From positions 1-50,214 of the forward strand of contig JAFTBM010000023.1 of the NCBI GenBank assembly GCA_017455205.1: 50,214 nucleotides of DNA, given 5' to 3'. Positions 11,645 through 19,197 of this stretch are shown here, in pieces (position 1 is the first letter of the stretch; each line of letters opens with the position of its first letter). The stretch is from Bacteroidales bacterium (GTDB taxonomy: Bacteria > Bacteroidota > Bacteroidia > Bacteroidales > P3). Position numbers and translations under genes: made by a program. The notes beneath the pieces are model-generated. The model saw only the letters and a list, made by a program, of their open reading frames with translations. It was not told the DNA's origin and searched no databases.

Positions 11645-14341
11645 ATGATTGACGAACTGATAACATTCCAGAAGCGGGCGCTGGTGCAGTTGCGCCAGCA
11701 TTGCGCCGCTGCCCACAACGAATACAGGGAGAGCCACCTGAACCAGGTGGTGTCGTTCACGGCACCCACCGGCGCCGGCAAGACCATCATCATGGCCTCG
11801 CTGATAGAGGACATCCTCTGTGGCACAGAGCAGTATATGGAGCAGCCCGACGCCATCTTCGTGTGGCTGAGCGACTCGCCCGAGCTGAACCTGCAGTCGA
11901 GAGAGAAGATCGACACCAAAGCCGACAAAATCAAGATTAACCAATGTGTGGTCGTCAGCGACGACAGCTTCGACCGTGAGACATTGGAGGAAGGGCACAT
12001 CTACTTCCTCAACACCCAGAAACTGAGTAAGAGCAGCAACCTGACGCAGCACTCCGACAGCCGGCAATACACCATCTGGGAGACCCTTGCCAACACAATA
12101 CACGACAAGGCCGACAAGCTCTATTTCATCATCGATGAAGCCCATCGCGGGATGCGAGGCAACGATGCTGGCCGTGCCACCACCATCATGCAGAAGTTCA
12201 TCTTCGGCAGCGAAAAGGACGGATTGCCCCCGGTACCGGTAGTGATAGGCATGTCGGCCACCATCGAGCGCTTCAGCCAGCTGGTGAAGAACTCCTCGGC
12301 CACCAACCGTCCTGTACGCGTGTCGCCCAGCGATGTACGCTCGTCGGGATTGCTGAAAGACAGGGTAATCATCTACTACCCCAAAGAAGCCAGTGAACAG
12401 AAGGACTTGGCCGTGTTGCAAGCCGCCACCGATGAGTGGCTGCAGAAGTGCCAGCATTGGGAGACATTCTGTCGCGAGCAGCACCAGAGTCTGGTAAGGC
12501 CAGTGTTTGTAGTCCAAGTGCTCAACGGAGCAAGGGGCAACTTGTCGGAAACCAACCTTGACGAGTGCTTGGCAAAGATTGAGGAGCGGTCGGGGTTCAA
12601 GTTTGAGAAAGGAGAGGTGGTGCATGCCTTTGGCGACACTAGGGGTGTGGTGACCATAGGTGGCCTTGAGGTGCCCTACTTGGAGCCATCGAAGATACAG
12701 GACGACCGACTGGTGCGCGTGGTATTCTTCAAAGAGACGCTTTCCACTGGTTGGGATTGCCCACGGGCTGAAACGATGATGTCGTTTCGCCGCTATGTGG
12801 ATGTTACTGCGATTGCCCAGCTGCTGGGACGTATGGTGCGCACACCCATCCACCAGCGCATCATGGTAGACGACATGCTGAACGATGTGCAGCTCTTCCT
12901 GCCGCATTTCGATGCCGAGAGGGTGAAGTCGGTGGTTGATGAATTGCAGAACGAAGAGGGAGGTGAACTGCCCACCGACGTTATTGGCGACGAGATAGAA
13001 CATGGGTCGTATGTGTGGCTCACGTCCAAGCAGCCCATTCGCCACAGGCAGAGAGCCGACAGCAGCAGTGGCCCGACGCTGTTTGACCTACCCGGGAGGG
13101 TGGATATTCCAGATAATCCGATTAATTTGATTAATCAGAATAATCAGAAAAGAACCTCAAAGCCTGGTCTCCAAACATCCCTAATGCTCGAAGAAGAGGG
13201 CATTGACCGTGGGCGAATCATTGATTTCATCAACGACTTGGCCTTGCCGAGCTACCAGGTGCGGCAATATCAGCAGAACAATTATCTCGTCTCGCTATTC
13301 GCGTTGGGACGCTTTCTGCTGATATCGGGATTGGATGTCCGTGCGAGGGAGAAGACGGTCAATGACATCGTCGATAGGATGCACAACTATATCCAGCGAT
13401 TAAAGACTACGGAGCGGTATGCAAAGCTCAAAGAGGGGGTGGTCAGTTTCGAGATGTTTGCCAACGTATATGATGCCTTCGGTGAGCAGCTGAAAACAGC
13501 GCCGGTAAGAAATCTGTTTTCAGAGACTGGCAGGGATATTGAATTGCAGTTGCGGATGGCGGAAAAACAGCTGGGCAACGAGGGCATCGCCTACGCCTAC
13601 GGGAGAAAACACGATAACCCCGATGCTGTGGGCAGCTATATGGCCGATGTGATCCTATTCGTTTGCGACAACGAGCAGATGGCACAGCTATACGACTACG
13701 CGAAGACAGAGTACCACAAGCTGAACGATGCCTATCGCCAAAAAACAACCCGCCTTTCCGACACGCTGAAGACGCAATACAGGAACATTACGCGCGACAG
13801 TGCCGAAGTGTCGGAAACGCCGTTTAATCTGAGCAAGAATGTTCTGTTTAGGAATGACAGCGAAGGCGATGAATACACCGACCACCTGTTTGGTGACGAC
13901 CAGACGGGAATTGCCCGCATCAAACTGAATGGATGGGAGAAGAAGGTGATTGAGGAGGAGCAGAAAAGAGGAGATTTCCGCTGCTGGTACCGCAATCCCT
14001 CGCGTGGCACAGAGGCACTGGCATTATACCATATCCACAATGGGGTGAAGAAACTATTTTACCCCGACTTCCTGATTGTTCGCAGAGTAGAGGGTGGGGA
14101 TTACATTGTAGACATTTTAGAACCTCACGACCCTGGCCGTGATGACAATGTGAGCAAGGCAAAAGCACTGGCACAATATGCTACGGAAAACCCCTGCATT
14201 GGCCGTGCTCAGCTGATGCGAGTGGCGGGTGGAGTGCTGCGGAGGCTCGACTTTGCGTCTCACAGCGAGCTGAGGGAGAAGGTGGCAGTGATCAACACCA
14301 ACGAGGAATTGGAGCATCTGTTTGCACGATACGGGGAATAA
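11645..14341 (+). CDS. Type III restriction subunit Res-like DEAD/DEAH helicase-nuclease
   Basis: This 898-residue protein combines a superfamily 2 helicase with a C-terminal nuclease-like domain, as in type III Res subunits. Seen are Walker A TAPTGAGKT (39-47), DEAH (164-167), motif III SAT (204-206), STGWDCPRAE (about 367-376) and motif VI QLLGRMVRT (392-400). Near the end, YPDFLIVRR...YIVDILEPHD (about 806-829) resembles a PDDEXK site, but the usual E-x-K reads LEPHD, so the catalytic lysine is missing or displaced. A 15-residue Asp/Pro/Asn repeat tract at about 487-501 comes from a 9-bp repeat. With Mod and the DUF1016 protein it forms the defence island. Confidence 0.88.
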   Translation: MIDELITFQKRALVQLRQHCAAAHNEYRESHLNQVVSFTAPTGAGKTIIMASLIEDILCGTEQYMEQPDAIFVWLSDSPELNLQSREKIDTKADKIKINQCVVVSDDSFDRETLEEGHIYFLNTQKLSKSSNLTQHSDSRQYTIWETLANTIHDKADKLYFIIDEAHRGMRGNDAGRATTIMQKFIFGSEKDGLPPVPVVIGMSATIERFSQLVKNSSATNRPVRVSPSDVRSSGLLKDRVIIYYPKEASEQKDLAVLQAATDEWLQKCQHWETFCREQHQSLVRPVFVVQVLNGARGNLSETNLDECLAKIEERSGFKFEKGEVVHAFGDTRGVVTIGGLEVPYLEPSKIQDDRLVRVVFFKETLSTGWDCPRAETMMSFRRYVDVTAIAQLLGRMVRTPIHQRIMVDDMLNDVQLFLPHFDAERVKSVVDELQNEEGGELPTDVIGDEIEHGSYVWLTSKQPIRHRQRADSSSGPTLFDLPGRVDIPDNPINLINQNNQKRTSKPGLQTSLMLEEEGIDRGRIIDFINDLALPSYQVRQYQQNNYLVSLFALGRFLLISGLDVRAREKTVNDIVDRMHNYIQRLKTTERYAKLKEGVVSFEMFANVYDAFGEQLKTAPVRNLFSETGRDIELQLRMAEKQLGNEGIAYAYGRKHDNPDAVGSYMADVILFVCDNEQMAQLYDYAKTEYHKLNDAYRQKTTRLSDTLKTQYRNITRDSAEVSETPFNLSKNVLFRNDSEGDEYTDHLFGDDQTGIARIKLNGWEKKVIEEEQKRGDFRCWYRNPSRGTEALALYHIHNGVKKLFYPDFLIVRRVEGGDYIVDILEPHDPGRDDNVSKAKALAQYATENPCIGRAQLMRVAGGVLRRLDFASHSELREKVAVINTNEELEHLFARYGE
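13103..13147 (+). repeat. In-frame 9-bp repeat tract in res
   Basis: Five consecutive 9-mers (GATATTCCA, GATAATCCG, ATTAATTTG, ATTAATCAG, AATAATCAG) encode DIP DNP INL INQ NNQ. The first two are nearly the same as two units of the intergenic array at 48493-48510 (GAAATTCCA, GATAATCCA). The tract lies between the helicase core and the downstream domain. Confidence 0.65.
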
Positions 14342-14368
14342 CAATCAATGGAGTAACATTGCAGAAAG

Positions 14369-15154
14369 ATGAAGATAAAAGAGGTTACGGATTATTTGGA
14401 CGGGATGTTTCATCCTGAATACCAAGAGGAGTATGACAACTCGGGCTTCCTTTTTGGCGAGGCCGAGGCAGATTACCGAGGGGCGTTGGTGGCGGTGGAC
14501 TTAACCGAAGCGGTGGTTGCCGAGGCTGTGGAGCTGGGGATGAACTTGGTGGTTACACACCATCCCTTTCTATTCGGCGGCGTGAAGCGGCTGACCAGTG
14601 GCACTGCTCAGGGGCGAATGGTGATGGCATTGGCACGAGCGGGCATATCGGTCTACGCTGCGCATACCAACCTCGACAACCTGCCCGAGGGGGTGAACGG
14701 CGTGTTGGCCGAGGTGTTGGGCATCTCGGAGGGGAAGGTGCTTAAGCCATTGAAAGGCCACGAGGATATAGGTGCAGGAATGGTGGGAATGCTCGCAAGC
14801 GAGGTGGACTGCGATGAGTACTTGCAGCTGGTAAAGTCGCGGTTGGGATTGCCATTGGTCAGAACCTCGCCCCACGAAGCCAACCGAAAGGTAAAGCGAG
14901 TGGCGATATGCGGTGGCAGCGGGGCGTTCCTCATTGGAGAGGCCATAGCAGCCAAAGCCGACCTTTACATGACAGCCGACTTGAAGTACCACGACTTTCA
15001 GCGTGCCGAAGGCCAGCTGGTGTTGGCCGATATAGGGCACTATGAAAGCGAACAGTTTGCCAAGGAAATTATTTTCCGCACGGTATCAAATAAATTTAGT
15101 AACTTTGCATGCCGTATTTCTGGCGTGCAAGGGAGCATAGTCAGTTACATATAG
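14369..15154 (+). CDS. Nif3-like dinuclear metal centre protein (GTP cyclohydrolase 1 type 2-like)
   Basis: This 261-residue NIF3-family protein is likely a toroidal hexamer with a two-metal centre. Metal-binding segments are visible: VVTHHPFLF (about 60-68), AHTNLDN (about 98-104) and ADIGHYESEQF (about 216-226). The family's central PII-like insert seen in longer (about 365-residue) members is absent, so this is the short form and is complete. The biochemical function of the family is not settled; the GTP cyclohydrolase name rests on a few members. It lies 30 bp upstream of the zinc-ribbon gene, a common Bacteroidota pairing. Confidence 0.88.
   Translation: MKIKEVTDYLDGMFHPEYQEEYDNSGFLFGEAEADYRGALVAVDLTEAVVAEAVELGMNLVVTHHPFLFGGVKRLTSGTAQGRMVMALARAGISVYAAHTNLDNLPEGVNGVLAEVLGISEGKVLKPLKGHEDIGAGMVGMLASEVDCDEYLQLVKSRLGLPLVRTSPHEANRKVKRVAICGGSGAFLIGEAIAAKADLYMTADLKYHDFQRAEGQLVLADIGHYESEQFAKEIIFRTVSNKFSNFACRISGVQGSIVSYI
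15100..15107 (+). promoter_or_regulatory. Possible -7 box upstream of the zinc-ribbon gene
   Basis: TAACTTTG, the exact phylum -7 consensus, lies inside the 3' end of the nif3 gene, 77 bp before the next start codon. No matching -33 TTG at 19-21 bp was found, so this is a weak call. Confidence 0.35.
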
Positions 15155-15183
15155 TTGCAAAACAGAACAATATATTATCGTAT

Positions 15184-16008
15184 ATGGCAAAGAAAGTCAG
15201 TGCAAAAAAGGCGGCAGCCGAAGCTCAAGAGGCGCAGGTAATATTGCGTCCCGAAGTGGATCAAGCGATTGAAAAGCGCTTGGTGGCACTCTACACATTG
15301 CAGTGTGTGGACAGCGAGATTGACAAGATTAGAATCATCCGAGGCGAGTTGCCGCAGGCGGTGCAAGATTTAGAGGACGAGGTGGCTGGCCTCGACACAC
15401 GTATTGAGAACTATACCGCCGAGATTAAGGAGACGGAAGCAGCCATCAAGGCACGCAACGCCGAGATCGTAGACCACGGTGAGCAAATCAAGAAGTACCA
15501 AAAACAGCAGGAGAACGTACGCAACAACCGTGAATATGAGTCGCTCAACAAGGAAGTGGAGTTCCAAACCTTGGAGATAGAGCTCTGCGAGCGCAAGAAC
15601 AAAGAGGGGCAAGCCCACGTCAAGGAACTCAAGCAGCACATTGAGGCTGCCAAGCTTTTGAAAGAAAACAGGCTGAAAGACCTTGACGCCAAGCGCGAGG
15701 AACTGACCTCCATCACCGCCGAGACCGAGAAGGACGAAGCCCGTTTGGCAGAGAAGTCGAAGGAGCAAGCGCAGTATATCGACGACCGCTATTTGGCTGG
15801 CTACAAGCGCATCCGCGAGTCGGCACGCAACGGATTGGCCGTGGTGCAAATTGACCGCGGGTCGTGTGGCGGCTGCTTCAGCAGCATCCCGCCGCAGCGT
15901 CAGATGGAAATCAAGATGCACAAGAAAGTCATCGTCTGCGAAAACTGCGGTCGCATACTGGTGGACGACGACATTGCCGCCAAGGCAAAGGCTCATCTGG
16001 AGAGTTGA
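15184..16008 (+). CDS. C4-type zinc-ribbon coiled-coil protein (DUF164/CdsZ family)
   Basis: This 274-residue protein has a long helical hairpin coiled coil (about residues 25-190, rich in Glu, Lys and Gln heptads) and a C-terminal zinc ribbon with CGGC (about 228-231) and CENC (about 252-255). This is the DUF164 family. Members have been linked to flagella, type III secretion (CdsZ) or nucleic-acid binding in other phyla; the role in Bacteroidota is not known. The ATG at 15184 (MAKKVSAKKAAAEAQ) is chosen over upstream in-frame codons that lie inside nif3. A hairpin terminator follows. Confidence 0.87.
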   Translation: MAKKVSAKKAAAEAQEAQVILRPEVDQAIEKRLVALYTLQCVDSEIDKIRIIRGELPQAVQDLEDEVAGLDTRIENYTAEIKETEAAIKARNAEIVDHGEQIKKYQKQQENVRNNREYESLNKEVEFQTLEIELCERKNKEGQAHVKELKQHIEAAKLLKENRLKDLDAKREELTSITAETEKDEARLAEKSKEQAQYIDDRYLAGYKRIRESARNGLAVVQIDRGSCGGCFSSIPPQRQMEIKMHKKVIVCENCGRILVDDDIAAKAKAHLES

Positions 16009-16046
16009 TGCCCGTGCCCACAGAGAGTGTGCATAAAATGGTACAG

Positions 16047-16092
16047 CGAGGCACATAACCCGAGACGGCGATGACGTAGGGTATGTGCCTCG
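16047..16092 (+). terminator. Long hairpin terminator after the zinc-ribbon gene
   Basis: An 11-bp stem (16047-16057 with 16082-16092, CGAGGCACATA) extends inward through a CCC/GGG pairing across a one-base bulge and is followed by TTGCTTTT. It separates the zinc-ribbon gene from hutH. A small RNA here cannot be excluded. Confidence 0.6.
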
Positions 16093-16124
16093 TTGCTTTT
16101 CAAGGCAAACCAAACAGCTGCAAT

Positions 16125-17624
16125 ATGACACATACGATAGACCCCAATCAGAGACTTACGATTGAAAAAATAGGTGAAATCATTGCTGAACAAGCCACCC
16201 TTGAGCTGGGCGACGAGGCCCAGCGGCGTATCGTGCAGTGCCGCGACTACCTCGACCGCAAGGCGAATCACCCCGAGGCACCGATATATGGCGTAACGAC
16301 TGGCTTCGGTTCGCTCTGCAACATCAGCATCGATGGTGAACAATTGTCGCAGCTGCAGAAAAACCTGGTGATGAGCCACGCCTGCGGAGTGGGCGAGGAG
16401 GTGGATGCCGAGGTGGTCAGGCTGATGTTGCTGCTGAAGGTGCAGAACTTCAGCTTCGGATACAGCGGCGCACAGCTCGCCACTGTGCAGCGGCTGGTGG
16501 ATTGCTACAACGAAGGGGTGCTACCAGTGGTCTATCGCCAGGGGAGCCTCGGTGCCAGCGGCGACCTCTGCCCATTGGCTCACCTTGCCCTGCCGCTGGT
16601 GCTGGGAATTGGAGAAGTGGACTATAAAGGGCGGAGGTGCGACGTGCAGGAGGTCTATGCCGAAAAGGGGTGGAACGCCATCGCGCTGCAGAGCAAGGAG
16701 GGGCTGGCGTTGCTCAATGGCACGCAGTTCATGAGTGCCCATGCGGTGTGGTGTCTGCTCAAAGCTCACCAGTTGAGCCGTCAGGCCGATATGATTTTGA
16801 GTATGAGCCTTGAGGCATTCGATGGGCGCATCGAGCCTTTTTTCGAGGCATTGCATCGGGTGCGCCCACATCAGGGGCAGCTCGAGACGGCGGCTGCGGT
16901 GCGGACTTGGCTCGAAGGAAGCACCATCATGGCTCGCCACAAGGAGCATGTGCAGGACCCCTACAGCTTCCGCTGCGCACCGCAAGTGCACGGCGCAGCA
17001 AAGGACACGCTGCGGCATGTGGCCGAGGTGGTGGAGGTGGAAATCAATTCCACTACCGACAACCCTATTGTGCTGCCCGAGGAGGATATGGTCATCAGCG
17101 GTGGCCACTTCCATGGCGAACCGTTGGCTATGGTGCTGGACTTCCTATCCATAGCGGTGGCCGAACTGGGAGCCATCAGCGAGCGACGCACCTACCAGTT
17201 GATCGACGGGCGGCGCGGACTGCCGAGCTTCTTGGCTGCCGAGCCTGGGCTTAACAGCGGCTTTATGATACCGCAGTATACCGCGGCCTCCATTGTCAGC
17301 CAGAGCAAGCAGCTTTGCACCCCCTGCTCGGTGGACAGCATCCCCAGCAGTCAGAACCAGGAGGACCTCGTCAGCATGGGTGGCAACGCAGCCACCAAAT
17401 GCCAGCAAGTGTGCAACAACACCGAGCGTGTGCTTGCCATCGAACTCCTAAATGCTGCTCAAGCACTTGATTTTCGCCACCGTGAGGGTTGGCTTGCAAG
17501 CCCGAAGATTGAAGCTCTTTGGGCAGATTACCGCCAGGCGGTGGCCTTTGCCGAGCGAGATGAAGTGTCGTATCGCTTGATTCACGCCAGCCTTCGTTTT
17601 CTGCAACAACGCACGGTGGCCTAA
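16125..17624 (+). CDS. hutH: Histidine ammonia-lyase
   Basis: This 499-residue enzyme converts L-histidine to urocanate and ammonia, the first step of histidine breakdown. The ASG triplet that cyclises to the MIO cofactor is at 144-146 within GSLGASGDLCPLAHL. Also present are YGVTTGFGSL (about 49-58), the NGTQFM segment and SSQNQEDLVSMG near the end, all standard for HutH. The start at 16125 (MTHTIDPNQR) is chosen because the longer frame begins inside the preceding terminator. No other hut genes are nearby, so it stands alone here. It converges on adk with a hairpin between them. Confidence 0.93.
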   Translation: MTHTIDPNQRLTIEKIGEIIAEQATLELGDEAQRRIVQCRDYLDRKANHPEAPIYGVTTGFGSLCNISIDGEQLSQLQKNLVMSHACGVGEEVDAEVVRLMLLLKVQNFSFGYSGAQLATVQRLVDCYNEGVLPVVYRQGSLGASGDLCPLAHLALPLVLGIGEVDYKGRRCDVQEVYAEKGWNAIALQSKEGLALLNGTQFMSAHAVWCLLKAHQLSRQADMILSMSLEAFDGRIEPFFEALHRVRPHQGQLETAAAVRTWLEGSTIMARHKEHVQDPYSFRCAPQVHGAAKDTLRHVAEVVEVEINSTTDNPIVLPEEDMVISGGHFHGEPLAMVLDFLSIAVAELGAISERRTYQLIDGRRGLPSFLAAEPGLNSGFMIPQYTAASIVSQSKQLCTPCSVDSIPSSQNQEDLVSMGGNAATKCQQVCNNTERVLAIELLNAAQALDFRHREGWLASPKIEALWADYRQAVAFAERDEVSYRLIHASLRFLQQRTVA

Positions 17625-17643
17625 CCAGCAACCATCCAGTAGA

Positions 17644-17683
17644 ATGCCCCCAGCGGCGGCACAGTGGCCATCGGTGGGGGCAT
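17644..17683. terminator. Hairpin between convergent hutH and adk
   Basis: An 8-bp perfect stem, ATGCCCCC (17644-17651) with GGGGGCAT (17676-17683), lies between the two convergent stop codons. No T-run follows on either strand, so efficiency is uncertain. Confidence 0.45.
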
Positions 17684-17703
17684 GATGCTTGTTGGAGCGA
17701 GGG

Positions 17704-18261
17704 TTAGTCGAGCAACGCGCGAATGCGGGCGGCAATCTCTTCGATGGTGCCGAGGCCGTCGACTGTGTGGCGTTTCCCCTGCGAAGCGTAGTATTCGGCC
17801 ACAGGGAGCGTCTTGGCGCGATATTCGGCCAGCCGATTGGCGATGGTCTGCTCATTATCGTCGGACCGGCCTTGAATTTTAGCGCGCTCGAGCAAGCGGC
17901 GTATAAGTTCAGCCTCGGGCACTTCGAGCTGCACCATGGCCGTCAGGCTACGCCCGTGGGCGGAAAGCAGGCGGTCGAGCGTCTGCGCTTGAGCCACAGT
18001 GCGGGGAAAGCCATCGAAGAGCATACCGCGGGTGTCGGCAGCAATGGCGCGGTCAATCATATCCACCACGATGTCGTCGCTCACCAGCTGGCCGTTTTCC
18101 ATGATGGCCTTGATGCGGAGGCCGAGGTCGGTCTGGGCAGCAATCTCGCTGCGCAGCAGGTCGCCAGTGGAGACGTGGGTGAGGCCATAGTGGCTGACGA
18201 TGAAGTCGCTTTGGGTGCCTTTGCCAGCCCCAGGAGCACCGAAAATGACGATGTCTTTCAT
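17704..18261 (-). CDS. adk: Adenylate kinase
   Basis: This 185-residue cytoplasmic kinase interconverts ATP + AMP and 2 ADP. The P-loop GAPGAGKGT is at 8-16, with STGDLLR and the AMP-binding stretch that includes FDGFPRTVAQA following. The lid is the short form without the zinc-binding insertion of about 27 residues (RAKIQGRSDDN). It is the last gene of a three-gene minus-strand run, 11 bp after the FKBP lipoprotein gene. Confidence 0.95.
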   Translation of the reverse strand: MKDIVIFGAPGAGKGTQSDFIVSHYGLTHVSTGDLLRSEIAAQTDLGLRIKAIMENGQLVSDDIVVDMIDRAIAADTRGMLFDGFPRTVAQAQTLDRLLSAHGRSLTAMVQLEVPEAELIRRLLERAKIQGRSDDNEQTIANRLAEYRAKTLPVAEYYASQGKRHTVDGLGTIEEIAARIRALLD

Positions 18262-18272
18262 AGCGGGATGCT

Positions 18273-19184
18273 TTATTTTACACTAACAATCTCAATGTCG
18301 AACAGCAGCGGGGAGTAGGGCGGAATGGCATTGCCTGCACCACGCGGGCCGTAGGCCAGTGCCGAGGGAATGAGCAGCTGAAGGCGTGTGCCGGCGGGCT
18401 GCCCCATGACGCCTTGTTCCCAGCCAGGAATGAGGCTCATTTTCCCAACGGTGTAGGTCAGCGGCTCGTAGGGGCGTCCCGGCTGCTGGATGCCCCCTTG
18501 TATGGCATCGCTCTCCACGCTGGAATCGAATATCGTGCCGTCGAGCAGGCGACCCGTGTAGTTGAGAGCCACCTCGCGACCCGTCTCCACCTTGGGGCCG
18601 TTGCCTGCCTTCTTGACGATGATGTAGAGGCCATCGGCGTTGGGTTTGGCCTTGATGCCGTTGTCCCTGACGTAGGAGGCTATCGCTTGGGGTTCATTGG
18701 CGCGGAGGGAGTCCATCTCGGCGCGGTAGTTGTTCTCCTCGATGAGCAGCTCGTCGTGGGTGACGATGTCCTGAAGGCTGATTTCATAGTAGATGTTCAT
18801 GCCAGTGCCAGGCTTGTATTGGGGGGGCATCTGTCCCTCTTGAAGGAACTCGGCCAGGGTGTCGGCAGGGAAGTAGAACGTGGCGGCATCGCCGATATGC
18901 ATCATCAGTAGCCCTTCGTAGAGGTCGCCCCGAAACGAGGGCGTAGCTCCCAGTATGCGGTCGGCATGGCCGCGGTTGGAGAAAATCTCTGTGGTGTCGA
19001 TGCGCACAGTCATTTCGCCCACCAGCACATCGCCCTCTTGCACCTTCTGGGCATCGGGGTGGGTGGTCTGGAATTTGTAGTGCAAGCCGCTTTCGGTGGT
19101 TTTCCACTTTTCAGCGCAGCTGGCGAGGGTGAGCAGCATTGCCCCTGCAAGGAGCACGGCGACTGTTTGGGTGTGATTTTTCAT
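18273..19184 (-). CDS. FKBP-type peptidyl-prolyl isomerase lipoprotein
   Basis: This 303-residue exported protein has a lipoprotein signal ending LASC with Cys23, so it should sit in the outer or inner membrane facing the periplasm. Residues about 30-140 look like a degenerate FKBP-like domain, and residues about 195-303 form a clear FKBP domain (VALNYTGRLLDGTIFDSS, SLIPGWEQGV, IPSALAYGPRG, LLFDIEIV). It should help fold exported proteins. It lies 13 bp after the NrnA-FKBP gene and 11 bp before adk on the same strand. Confidence 0.88.
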   Translation of the reverse strand: MKNHTQTVAVLLAGAMLLTLASCAEKWKTTESGLHYKFQTTHPDAQKVQEGDVLVGEMTVRIDTTEIFSNRGHADRILGATPSFRGDLYEGLLMMHIGDAATFYFPADTLAEFLQEGQMPPQYKPGTGMNIYYEISLQDIVTHDELLIEENNYRAEMDSLRANEPQAIASYVRDNGIKAKPNADGLYIIVKKAGNGPKVETGREVALNYTGRLLDGTIFDSSVESDAIQGGIQQPGRPYEPLTYTVGKMSLIPGWEQGVMGQPAGTRLQLLIPSALAYGPRGAGNAIPPYSPLLFDIEIVSVK

Positions 19185-19197
19185 GGGTATTGGTTTT

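Noticed and set aside
11057-13045. 662-codon minus-strand frame opposite the DUF1016 and res genes
   Set aside because: It lies antisense to well-supported helicase motifs; no recognisable domain is seen in its translation.
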